Made by a program: the position numbers and the translations under genes. From positions 1-64,000 of the forward strand of contig CASEYP010000010.1 of NCBI GenBank assembly GCA_949292185.1: a stretch of 64,000 bases of DNA, written 5' to 3'. Shown here piece after piece: positions 55,228 through 63,676 of the stretch; positions within the stretch are counted from its first letter, which is position 1; the number at the start of each line of letters is the position of its first letter. The notes beneath the pieces were generated by a model. That model ran no database searches and was not told the origin of the DNA. It saw only the letters and a list, made by a program, of their open reading frames with translations. This stretch comes from an uncultured bacterium. Lineage in GTDB: Bacteria > Cyanobacteriota > Vampirovibrionia > Gastranaerophilales > Gastranaerophilaceae.

Positions 55228-55603
55228 ATTGCCTGTAAATTTCAGCATCTGAATTTCTTGCAACAGTTTTTGGAAGATACAAAACGCCATTTCGCTGTGC
55301 AATTTTTTCAATAGATGGAGAAGCTGAAACTATAACAATTCTAGAATTGTTATAATATTTATAAGTTTTTATCTGTTCAACAAGCCATTCTCCTGCAAGC
55401 TTTGGTAAAAAGTCACTTTCCATTTGCAAATCCGTAAATATTGTAGAATATGGATTATCAATAGACGCTTCAATTTTAGCTAATGCCTTTTTTGCACATT
55501 CTGCTGTATCAATTTCTAAATCTGCAATATTTAAATACTCAATATTATTTTTATGAAATCTTATCCAACCAGGAATATCATCAACAATAAGAATTTTCTT
55601 CAT
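55220..55603 (-). CDS. Stand-alone response-regulator receiver domain
   Basis: 127 residues, receiver only. Acidic pocket ILIVDD, phospho-acceptor Asp in IFTDLQME, signalling Ser in IVIVSASPS and Lys in YLPKTV are all in place. No output domain, so it acts by protein contact, as CheY or Spo0F do. The 3' end overlaps the aldolase gene by 8 nt. Kinase partner unknown; the orphan kinase at 46957 is a candidate. Confidence 0.85.
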   Translation of the reverse strand: MKKILIVDDIPGWIRFHKNNIEYLNIADLEIDTAECAKKALAKIEASIDNPYSTIFTDLQMESDFLPKLAGEWLVEQIKTYKYYNNSRIVIVSASPSIEKIAQRNGVLYLPKTVARNSDAEIYRQFI

Positions 55604-55704
55604 AACAAAATCATTTTATACAAAATACCAAATAATTTCTACCCCACTAGGCATTGAAAATTATGCTAAGAATTTCTAAATTTATCAAAAAAAGGATAAA
55701 ATTT

Positions 55705-56181
55705 ATGAAACTAAAAATCTTATTAACAATTTCAATTATTTTATTATCATTTAACAATACTTATGCCAGTACAACAAAAGAAGCAATAGATTTTTTTAAC
55801 CAATACACAACTTACGCAAACACTTACAATGATGAACTTTTAGACATGTATTCACCGGAAGCAAAAATTATACGAGAAGTTGTGAAACCTTCAGGTGAAA
55901 CCGTAGACGTAGTCGTCCCAACAAAAAGATACTTTAAAGAATTGAAAATAGGACAAAAAACTGCTAAACTTAGAAAGTACAAAAATAAATACAGAAATAT
56001 AATTGCACAAGAAACACCAAACGGAATAAAAATAAGTGCAGAAAGACAGCCCTCAAAAGAAAATTACTGGCTGAAAATGTATCAAATTGTACAAGACACC
56101 GATACAGGGTTTAAAATAAAAGAAGAAATGATGCAAACAAAAGTTCAAGCATTTCTCAAACAAAAAGATGAAGGTGAATAA
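55705..56181 (+). CDS. Small secreted protein of unknown function (158 aa)
   Basis: Start placed at MKLKILLTISII after AAGGAT; the frame is open 17 codons upstream without a site. Signal peptide ends near TYA-S. The mature part (EAIDFFNQYTTYANTYNDELLDMYSPEAKI ... YWLKMYQIVQDTDTGFKI) looks like an NTF2/SnoaL-like small alpha+beta domain, which is only a guess. Its stop overlaps the aroC start (TAATG), so expression is coupled to aroC although the functions seem unrelated. Confidence 0.7.
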   Translation: MKLKILLTISIILLSFNNTYASTTKEAIDFFNQYTTYANTYNDELLDMYSPEAKIIREVVKPSGETVDVVVPTKRYFKELKIGQKTAKLRKYKNKYRNIIAQETPNGIKISAERQPSKENYWLKMYQIVQDTDTGFKIKEEMMQTKVQAFLKQKDEGE

Positions 56182-57236
56182 TGAATAAATTTAGATTTTT
56201 AACAGCAGGTGAAAGCCACGGGAAATGCTTAACCGCAATAATAGAAGGGCTCCCAGCAGGTTTACCTATTGATATAGAATTTATCAACCAAGAACTTCAA
56301 CGTCGCCAACAAGGTTATGGACGAGGTCAAAGAATGAAAATAGAAAATGACACCGTCGAAATAACTTCAGGCGTAAGATTTGGAAAGACATTAGGTTCAC
56401 CAATTACATTAGTTGTTAAAAATCAAGATTTTGAAAATTGGCAAAAAATTATGAGTGTTGCCCCTGAAGATATAACTGATGAAAAAGCATTTTCAACATT
56501 TCGCCCGGGACACGCTGATTATGCAGGTAGTGTAAAATATAATCAAAAAGATTTAAGAAATATTCTGGAGCGCTCAAGTGCAAGGAAAACAGCCATTGAA
56601 GTTGCCGTCGGTGCAGTTGCAAAATTGTTACTAAAAGAACTTGGCATAACTTGCTCATCAAAAGTTACACAAATAGGTTCAGCATGTTGTGAAGAAAATT
56701 TTCACGGCGAAATCGACATAATGAAAGATCAAGGGGACACTGTAGGCGGGAAATTTGTAGTTGAATACAAAAATATGCCAATCGGACTTGGTTCTTATGT
56801 ACATTGGGATAGAGGAATTGATGGCAGAATTGCTCAAGCAGTTATGAGTATTCCTGCAATTAAAGTTGTAGAAATTGGAACAAATCCACTTGGCTACAAA
56901 GGAAGTGAATATCACGATGAATTATTTATAAAAGATGATAAAATTCACCACAAAACAAACCACGCAGGAGGAATTGAAGGTGGTATGACAAACGGGGAAG
57001 ATTTATTAGTATCTGCCGTAATGAAACCTATTCCAACTTTGAGAAAGCCATTAAAAACAGTTGATATAAACACAAAAGAAGAAACAGAAGCTCATTTTGA
57101 AAGATCAGATGTTTGTGCTGTGGAAGCTTGTACTGTGGTTGCAGAAACAAGAATTGCGTGGATTTTAGCAGATGAAATTCTACTAAAATTCGGTGGCGAC
57201 ACACTTGATGAATTGAAAAATAATTACTATAGATAA
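56181..57236 (+). CDS. aroC: Chorismate synthase
   Basis: 351 residues. Eliminates phosphate from EPSP to give chorismate, with reduced FMN. Signatures are GESHGKCLTAIIEGLPAG, RRQQGYGRGQRM, FRPGHADYAG, RSSARKTAIEVAVGAVAK and HAGGIEGGMTNGEDL. Last step of the shikimate pathway whose aroK and aroB are at 0.6-2.1 kb. Translationally coupled to the small secreted protein. Confidence 0.98.
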   Translation: MNKFRFLTAGESHGKCLTAIIEGLPAGLPIDIEFINQELQRRQQGYGRGQRMKIENDTVEITSGVRFGKTLGSPITLVVKNQDFENWQKIMSVAPEDITDEKAFSTFRPGHADYAGSVKYNQKDLRNILERSSARKTAIEVAVGAVAKLLLKELGITCSSKVTQIGSACCEENFHGEIDIMKDQGDTVGGKFVVEYKNMPIGLGSYVHWDRGIDGRIAQAVMSIPAIKVVEIGTNPLGYKGSEYHDELFIKDDKIHHKTNHAGGIEGGMTNGEDLLVSAVMKPIPTLRKPLKTVDINTKEETEAHFERSDVCAVEACTVVAETRIAWILADEILLKFGGDTLDELKNNYYR

Positions 57237-57319
57237 TAAGTTTTTTAAATTTTATATTAAATCTCGGCAATTAATTTTATTTTCTTTTTTAACATATAAT
57301 AAAAGAAAAAGGAGAAATT

Positions 57320-58567
57320 ATGCCAATCGATTTTAATCCAAATATTTCATTAGCATTTAACAAAACTTACCAACCAAAAATTGCTAATCAAGTATATTTT
57401 GCAAGTAATCAACCTGAAAAAGATACATTTATAAAAAGTGTAAAAGTTGATAATCAAAAGGTAAATCCTTTATACGACGGGATTAAAATTGAGAAAAAAA
57501 ATTTTGGAACAATCAAAAAAACACAAGAGAAAGCTCAACTTTATACAATAACAAATAAAAATGGAGCAAGTGTTGACATATCAACCTATGGGGCAACAAT
57601 TACATCAATAAAAGTTCCTGATAAAAACGGAAAATTAATTGATGTAACCCAAGGTTATGACAATGTAACCCCTTATGAAGAATCCCCTGTAGGCCATGCC
57701 GGCGGAACAATAGGACCTTGTGCAAACAAAATTAATAATGGTAAATTTACAATCGATAACCAAGAATACACACTTGAATGCAACAAAGATAATGGTAAAA
57801 CCCATTCCCACGGAGGAACACAAGGTTTTGATACAAAAAATTGGAAGGCAAATATTCTAAAAGACGGCATAGAATTTACATACACTAAAAAGGATATGGA
57901 AAGCGGTTATCCAGGAAATGTAGAAGCAAGTGTAACTTATAAATTTGATAATAATAACAACTTACATATACAATACAAGGCAAAAACAGATAAAGATACC
58001 CTTGTTAATATGACGAATCACACATATTTTAATCTTGACGGAAGTGAAAATTCTCAAGAAAATTCTGTCTATGAACACATAGTAACCCTTCCAAATTCAT
58101 CAACATATACCGTTAATAATGAACTGGCCGTTCCGACAGGTGAAATTGCAAAAGTAGACGGAACACCTTTTGACTTTCGAAAAGCAAAAAAAATTGCGGA
58201 TGATATAGATAAAGAATTTGATCAACTTTTAATCGGTTCAGGATTTGATCAAAACTTCTGCATAGATAGCTATGACGGGAAATCACTTATAAATATTGCA
58301 AACGTAAAATCACCAAAAACAGGAATAATCTTAAACGTATCAACAAACCTTCCGGGATTTCAATTCTATAGTGCAAACCACCTTGGAAAAACCGAACAAC
58401 CAAACGGAAAAACAGGAACAAGATACGAAAAACGTTCTGCATTTTGTATAGAACCTCAATTCTATCCAAATGCAATTAATACAGAATCATTTAAAGAAAA
58501 AGGTATTCTTAAAAAAGGAGAAGAATATAATAGAGAAATAATATATTCATTCTCCACAGAAAATTAA
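57320..58567 (+). CDS. Aldose 1-epimerase (galactose mutarotase) with N-terminal leader extension
   Basis: 415 residues, about 60 longer than a normal GalM. The enzyme domain starts near residue 65 (FGTIKKTQEKAQLYTI). THSHGGTQGFDTKNW and NMTNHTYFNLDG carry the catalytic histidines, and FCIEPQFYPNA the catalytic Glu. It interconverts alpha and beta anomers of hexoses. The extra N-terminus (PIDFNPNISLAFNKTY ... VYFASNQ) is polar and Asn-rich with two Phe-small elements, like the leaders on orphan proteins here. AAGGAG precedes the ATG. Other galactose genes are not linked. Confidence 0.9.
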   Translation: MPIDFNPNISLAFNKTYQPKIANQVYFASNQPEKDTFIKSVKVDNQKVNPLYDGIKIEKKNFGTIKKTQEKAQLYTITNKNGASVDISTYGATITSIKVPDKNGKLIDVTQGYDNVTPYEESPVGHAGGTIGPCANKINNGKFTIDNQEYTLECNKDNGKTHSHGGTQGFDTKNWKANILKDGIEFTYTKKDMESGYPGNVEASVTYKFDNNNNLHIQYKAKTDKDTLVNMTNHTYFNLDGSENSQENSVYEHIVTLPNSSTYTVNNELAVPTGEIAKVDGTPFDFRKAKKIADDIDKEFDQLLIGSGFDQNFCIDSYDGKSLINIANVKSPKTGIILNVSTNLPGFQFYSANHLGKTEQPNGKTGTRYEKRSAFCIEPQFYPNAINTESFKEKGILKKGEEYNREIIYSFSTEN

Positions 58568-58577
58568 TATTTAAAAC

Positions 58578-59138
58578 TTATTTTTGTTCAATATGTCTTA
58601 TAACTCTGCAAGGATTACCTACAGCAACGGTATCGCTTGGAATATCTTTTGTAACAACAGCACCTGCACCAATAACAGCTCTATCGCCTATAGTTACGCC
58701 AGGTAAAATTGTTACATTGCCGCCAATCCAAACTTGCTTACCTATCGTAATCGGCTCAGCCCATTCAACTGCAGCCACTCTATCTTTCGCATTGATTGGA
58801 TGAACTGCCGTATAAAAACCACAATTTGGGCCAATAAATGTGTCTGCTCCGATTTTTATCTTTGCACAGTCTAAAAATACACTATTATGATTTATATAAA
58901 CAAAACCGTCAAATTCTATATTATATCCGTAATCACAGAAGAAATTAGGTTCAATAATACTATTTTCACCTGCATTTCCTAATAATTCTTCTAAAATTGC
59001 AGCCTTTTCTTCCTGTTGCTGAGGACGAAGAGAATTGTATTTCATACAAAGTTCTTTTGCACGAATTCTATCTTGTTCTAACTCTTCACAAAATGGTAAA
59101 TAAACATCCCCATTTATCATTTTTTCGCGTTCATTCAT
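58578..59138 (-). CDS. Sugar O-acetyltransferase (maltose/galactoside acetyltransferase family)
   Basis: 186 residues of the left-handed beta-helix LacA/Maa type. An N-terminal helical cap opens EKMINGDVYLPFCEEL; hexapeptide repeats follow (VFLDCAKIKIGADTFIGPN), with active-site His in YTAVHPINA and VWIGGNVTILPGVTIGDRAVIGAG closing. It transfers acetyl from acetyl-CoA to a sugar hydroxyl. Convergent with the epimerase gene 10 nt away. Confidence 0.93.
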   Translation of the reverse strand: MNEREKMINGDVYLPFCEELEQDRIRAKELCMKYNSLRPQQQEEKAAILEELLGNAGENSIIEPNFFCDYGYNIEFDGFVYINHNSVFLDCAKIKIGADTFIGPNCGFYTAVHPINAKDRVAAVEWAEPITIGKQVWIGGNVTILPGVTIGDRAVIGAGAVVTKDIPSDTVAVGNPCRVIRHIEQK

Positions 59139-59237
59139 AAACTCTTTCTCCTAAATTTCTTATGCAATAATTATATTATAAATATTGCTATTTCATAAGT
59201 AATGAAGTATAATTTCGATATGATAAGGGGAATATAT

Positions 59238-59834
59238 ATGTTAAGAAAAAGTTTATTAGTAACAATTATATTATGCATTAGTATTTGTACAATTCAGAAT
59301 TTTTCACAAGCAGCTTCAATTCCGCCAAGACAAACTGCGTATGTTATGAATACAAAATTTCCACATTGGCAAAAATCTACTATAAACGTTTATATCCCCC
59401 AAGAGGATTCAAAATCAGGAGCAATGCAAAGAGCATTTTTAAAATGGCAAACAGCCTCTTCAAACAAAATATCTTTCAAATTTGTTGAAAAAGAAAAAGA
59501 TGCTGATATAAACGTTATATTTGCTGACAAAGTAGATGGCTCAGATGGCCCAATAGGATCATATAACGTTACAATTAATGGAATGACTATCCAAAAAGGC
59601 GAAATAACTATTGCAACAAAAAGTCCAAATATCAAAAAATATTCAAATGATTACATTTATACGGTAATGCTTCATGAAGTTGGTCATGTCATTGGTATGC
59701 CTGACCAAACCAGAAAACCGTCAAGCATTATGAATATGCCTGTCAGTGAGAAACAAGATATTACAAAAATAGATATCAGAAAATTATATTATGTAAATAA
59801 TTGGTCATATAGTGATAGAAGATTTAATCAGTAA
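59238..59834 (+). CDS. Secreted matrixin-like protein, copy 1 (altered zinc motif)
   Basis: 198 residues from the ATG after AAGGGG. Signal peptide MLRKSLLVTIILCISIC ... FSQA. The mature domain has the matrixin order: AFLKWQTASSNKISFKFV, DADINVIFADKVDG, then HEVGHVIGMPDQ and Met-turn SSIMNMP. The third zinc His is missing; Asp or Gln occupies the place, so activity may be altered. Opposite strand to the three paralogs that follow, 3 nt away tail to tail. Confidence 0.85.
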   Translation: MLRKSLLVTIILCISICTIQNFSQAASIPPRQTAYVMNTKFPHWQKSTINVYIPQEDSKSGAMQRAFLKWQTASSNKISFKFVEKEKDADINVIFADKVDGSDGPIGSYNVTINGMTIQKGEITIATKSPNIKKYSNDYIYTVMLHEVGHVIGMPDQTRKPSSIMNMPVSEKQDITKIDIRKLYYVNNWSYSDRRFNQ

Positions 59835-59837
59835 GAC

Positions 59838-60371
59838 TTACCAATTATAAGTCTTTGCCAAATATTTTATATCATTTGGAGTAATAGCTTGGTTTCGACT
59901 ACGTTTTTGGAAGTACATTATACTCATTGGATCCGGTGAATGATCTTTTATACCAATAGCGTGTCCAATTTCGTGTAACATTATTCGATATGCGGCATCT
60001 TTTCTAAAAGCGGCACCGTTTGGGGCTCTGTCTGCAATTTCTATTCTGGCTGAAAGTAATCTATCGCCAACATATTTATAATAAGTTACACCAGCTGCGT
60101 TTTCCATTTTTGAAGTCTTTGATGCATCTTTAACAAACTCCACTTTTATTTGAGCATCTTGAGGACTTGAAACATATTTGAATACAATTCTACCATTTGT
60201 TTCTTGTGTCCATTTTGCAAAAGCTTCTTTCATTAATGCTTTTTTATCATTTGGTTCTATATATGTTCTTATTGCTTTTGGATTATCCCATCTTACACTG
60301 GCAAAAGTCTCAATAGGAGTTAATATTAAAAGTCCAATAAAAAACAGTATTATAAAAACAATTTTATTCAT
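59838..60371 (-). CDS. Secreted matrixin-like metalloprotease, copy 2
   Basis: 177 residues from MNKIVFI; an upstream in-frame start lacks a site, whereas AAGAGG precedes this ATG. Signal peptide ends near TFA-S. Zinc motif HEIGHAIGIKDHS with Met-turn MSIMYFQ: the third His is one residue later than in classical matrixins, a spacing seen in other bacterial members. AFAKWTQETNGRIVFKYV is the conserved substrate-groove helix and strand. Third of three genes in the same orientation. Confidence 0.88.
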   Translation of the reverse strand: MNKIVFIILFFIGLLILTPIETFASVRWDNPKAIRTYIEPNDKKALMKEAFAKWTQETNGRIVFKYVSSPQDAQIKVEFVKDASKTSKMENAAGVTYYKYVGDRLLSARIEIADRAPNGAAFRKDAAYRIMLHEIGHAIGIKDHSPDPMSIMYFQKRSRNQAITPNDIKYLAKTYNW

Positions 60372-60403
60372 TATACTTGCACCTCTTATATCAATACTCA
60401 GAT

Positions 60404-60940
60404 TTACCAACCATATATCCTGTACAATTCTGCCAAATCATATTGGGTTATTTCTCTTTTAGCGTCAATTAGCGGATACATTATATTGTGCGGATTAGTT
60501 GAATGCTTAACAATACCCATAGCATGCCCTATTTCATGAAGCATTGAAGTATACACATCATCTCTGGTTAATACCTTGCCATTAGCTGCCTTAGCAGGAA
60601 TGTAAATTGTTGCATGTGACATATTATTATTCTTTGGGAAATAATCACACGATGTTAAACCTATCGCTTGCCCATTATTTGTTGATAATCTATCGACAAA
60701 TATAACATCAATATCTGCTTCATTTTTTGAATCTACATAATAAAATACAATTTTATTTTTAGCCAATCTTGTCCATTCCGAAAAAGCATGACGCATCATT
60801 GTTGAACGTTCTAATCCAGGTTGAATATATACTTTCAAATGCATAGGATCTGCCCATCTTTTTTGAACTTCCGCAGATGCAATATTTGTTGTTGCAAACA
60901 TCATTAAAATTGAAATAAAAAATAAAAATAATTTCTTCAT
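60404..60940 (-). CDS. Secreted matrixin-like metalloprotease, copy 3
   Basis: 178 residues with signal peptide ending ASA-E. Motif HEIGHAMGIVKHS and Met-turn HNIMYPL; AFSEWTRLAKNKIVFYYVD and EADIDVIFVDRL are conserved with the other copies. Starts 6 nt after copy 4's stop, whose end supplies the ribosome site (GGTGG). Its length fits a catalytic domain with no pro- or extra domain. Confidence 0.9.
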   Translation of the reverse strand: MKKLFLFFISILMMFATTNIASAEVQKRWADPMHLKVYIQPGLERSTMMRHAFSEWTRLAKNKIVFYYVDSKNEADIDVIFVDRLSTNNGQAIGLTSCDYFPKNNNMSHATIYIPAKAANGKVLTRDDVYTSMLHEIGHAMGIVKHSTNPHNIMYPLIDAKREITQYDLAELYRIYGW

Positions 60941-60946
60941 AAGATC

Positions 60947-61495
60947 TTACCACCCATATCTATCTGACAATTTTTTTAAATCTTCTTTGGATATTTCCTG
61001 AATAACATTTACACCGGGATACATAACACTTGTTGCATCATCCGTGTGATTTAACCCTAAAGCATGCCCTATTTCATGAAGCATTACAGTATAAACTTCA
61101 TCCTTGCTAAGCCGCCTTCCGTCCTGAGTTAAATCTGCAATCCATATATTTGCTCTATATAATCTTTTATTCCTTGATGAATTAAATGTCTGAGCTAATC
61201 CAATAGCCCTGTCTAAATTTTGTTTATTTTGTCGGTTATCAATTTTAGAAACAAAATTGACCCTAATTTTTGCAATTCCTGGGGATGATACAAAATCAAA
61301 ATCTATATTATGGTTTGTTGCTCGCTCCCACTCTTCAAATGCGTGTCTCATCATTACTGAATTTTTATTATTAGAAGGGATATAAGTTTTAATATTCTTT
61401 GGGAACTGCCATGTTCCTTCAACAACCGCATTTGCAACATTTCCAAACATTACAAACACAACTGCCGTAAATAACATAATCACAAACTTTTTCAT
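60947..61495 (-). CDS. Secreted matrixin-like metalloprotease, copy 4 (canonical zinc site)
   Basis: 182 residues from the ATG (a TTG one codon earlier is less likely). Signal peptide ends VANA-V. Canonical HExxHxxGxxH (HEIGHALGLNH) and Met-turn TSVMYPG. AFEEWERATNHNIDFDFV and AKIRVNFVSKI match the other copies. First gene of the three-gene minus-strand protease operon. Predicted periplasmic or secreted zinc endopeptidase. Confidence 0.92.
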   Translation of the reverse strand: MKKFVIMLFTAVVFVMFGNVANAVVEGTWQFPKNIKTYIPSNNKNSVMMRHAFEEWERATNHNIDFDFVSSPGIAKIRVNFVSKIDNRQNKQNLDRAIGLAQTFNSSRNKRLYRANIWIADLTQDGRRLSKDEVYTVMLHEIGHALGLNHTDDATSVMYPGVNVIQEISKEDLKKLSDRYGW

Positions 61496-61654
61496 CAAAA
61501 TAATATTCTCTCGTATTTATCTAATACACACAAAATATTTATACGGACATTTCATATAAAAAATTTAGGAAAAATAATAGTAATTTATCAAAACTTTACA
61601 ATTCAGTATTGAAAATAAGGTCAAATATGGAATATAATAGGCAAGTAAGGGATA

Positions 61655-63670
61655 GTGCAGAAGATTATGGGAAACGAAGTAACTTTAACAACAAAAAAAC
61701 AACCGGAACGTAAAAAATACGTTCTAAAAAAACGTGGAACCATAAAAACAGACTACAAAGTTAATTACGAAACAGATCTAAACCCTGCACAATTATCAGC
61801 AGTAATTTCAAAAGAAGGTCCAATATTAGTAATTGCCGGAGCAGGAACAGGTAAAACTAAAACCCTTACATATCGAGTTGCTCGACTTATTGAAGATGGA
61901 GTTTCTCCTGAAAATATTCTGCTTTTGACTTTTACAAAAAAAGCTGCAGCTGAAATGCTTAACCGTGCAACACTTGTACTTGATAACAGGTGCGAAAAAG
62001 TTGCAGGCGGAACGTTCCATTCTTTTGCCAATATAATTTTGAGAAAATACTCCCAACTTCTAAAATTAAAAAACAATTTTACTATCCTTGATAAATCAGA
62101 CTGCGAAGATATTATTAACCACATAACAGGTCAACTTTACCCCAAAAAAGAAAAAAGATTTCCTAAAAAAAGTACAATCCACGAAATTTATTCAAAGAGC
62201 ATAAACAAAGTAACTCCAACAAAAAAAATTATAGAAGATGAATTTCCTCAATTTGCCCACTGTGCAGATAAAATTATAGAAATTCACAAAGCATACGTCG
62301 CATACAAACGTGAAAATTCTGTTTTAGACTATGATGATTTACTTTTGTATATAAAGCTTCTACTTGAAAATAATGAAGCTTTACGTAAAAAACTTTCTAC
62401 ACAATATAAATATATTATGGTAGATGAATACCAAGATACAAATACTCTCCAAGCAGATATTATAAAATTATTAGCATCTGAACATAATAATATAATGGCT
62501 GTTGGGGATGATGCTCAAAGTATATATTCTTTCCGCGGGGCAAATTACAGAAACATTTTGGATTTCCCAAAATTATTTAAAGATACAAAAATTATAAAAC
62601 TTGAACAGAATTACAGAAGCACTCAAAATATCCTAAATCTTACAAATACCATAATTTCACGCGCAAAAGAAAAATATACAAAAACATTATTTTCAAATAT
62701 TCAATCTCCCCAAATGCCTGCCCTAATTTGTGCAAAAGATACTCAAATGGAAGCAGATTTTGTATGCCAAAGAATTTTAGAATTATTTGATGAAGATATA
62801 AGTCTTTCTGATATTTGTGTTCTTACACGAAATGCCAGAATGTCTTATTCTTTAGAAATAGAACTTTCAAAAAGAGCAATTCCATATCAAAAATTTGGCG
62901 GTCCAAAATTTATGGAAACCGCTCACATAAAAGATATTGTTGCGCACTTGAGAGTAATAATAAATCCGGATGATATTATAAGTTTAAATAGAATATTACT
63001 TTTGCTAAAGGGAATAGGTGCCGCAAGTGCAAATAGTATTATCCCAGTTATAAAAGGAAATTTTAATCCTGATATAAAATTACTTCCAAGCAAAAAAACA
63101 TCAAGTATAATCCCTCTATTAAAAACACTTGAGAATTTACGAAGCAAAATCGCAACCAAAAAACCTTCTGATATAGTAGATGAAATAATCGAATATTATA
63201 GACCAATTTTAAAAGATAAATATGACGATTTTTCAAAAAGAGAAAAAGACCTTGATCATTTTCAATATTTATCAACCCAATATTCAAATCTTGAAGACTT
63301 TATAAGTGACTTAGCCCTAGAACCACCTGATGCAAGCGTTGAAGGAATGTATAAAAACAATAGCGATGATGAAGCTTTAACAATATCCACAATTCATTCC
63401 GCAAAAGGTCTTGAATGGGATAGTGTATTTATAATAGGTGCAGTTGACGGAAGATTTCCAAGCGCATATTCATTTAATTCCGAAGAAGAAATGGATGAAG
63501 AATTACGCTTGATGTATGTAGCAACAACAAGAGCAAAAAATAATTTATATATTACATATCCTGTCGATATGTACGATTATTCAATGAATATGGTATTATC
63601 AAAACCATCAAGATTTTTAGACAACATTCCTGACGATATTTTGGAAGTTTGGGACATCACAGAGGAGTAA
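61655..63670 (+). CDS. UvrD/PcrA-family ATP-dependent DNA helicase
   Basis: 671 residues with the complete superfamily 1A set: NPAQLSAVI Q-motif, AGAGTGKTKTLTYRVA, LLTFTKKAAAEM, MVDEYQDTN, VGDDAQSIYSFRGA, EQNYRSTQNIL, TIHSAKGLEWDSVF and LRLMYVATTRAKNNLY. It has no nuclease tail, unlike the 9959-13051 protein. It unwinds DNA 3' to 5' in repair or replication restart. The start is uncertain: GTG at 61655 or ATG at 61667. Confidence 0.93.
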   Translation: MQKIMGNEVTLTTKKQPERKKYVLKKRGTIKTDYKVNYETDLNPAQLSAVISKEGPILVIAGAGTGKTKTLTYRVARLIEDGVSPENILLLTFTKKAAAEMLNRATLVLDNRCEKVAGGTFHSFANIILRKYSQLLKLKNNFTILDKSDCEDIINHITGQLYPKKEKRFPKKSTIHEIYSKSINKVTPTKKIIEDEFPQFAHCADKIIEIHKAYVAYKRENSVLDYDDLLLYIKLLLENNEALRKKLSTQYKYIMVDEYQDTNTLQADIIKLLASEHNNIMAVGDDAQSIYSFRGANYRNILDFPKLFKDTKIIKLEQNYRSTQNILNLTNTIISRAKEKYTKTLFSNIQSPQMPALICAKDTQMEADFVCQRILELFDEDISLSDICVLTRNARMSYSLEIELSKRAIPYQKFGGPKFMETAHIKDIVAHLRVIINPDDIISLNRILLLLKGIGAASANSIIPVIKGNFNPDIKLLPSKKTSSIIPLLKTLENLRSKIATKKPSDIVDEIIEYYRPILKDKYDDFSKREKDLDHFQYLSTQYSNLEDFISDLALEPPDASVEGMYKNNSDDEALTISTIHSAKGLEWDSVFIIGAVDGRFPSAYSFNSEEEMDEELRLMYVATTRAKNNLYITYPVDMYDYSMNMVLSKPSRFLDNIPDDILEVWDITEE

Positions 63671-63676
63671 ATATTA

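Noticed and set aside
59390-59635. Minus-strand frame inside matrixin copy 1
   Set aside because: Shadow of the zinc protease coding frame; no start signals.
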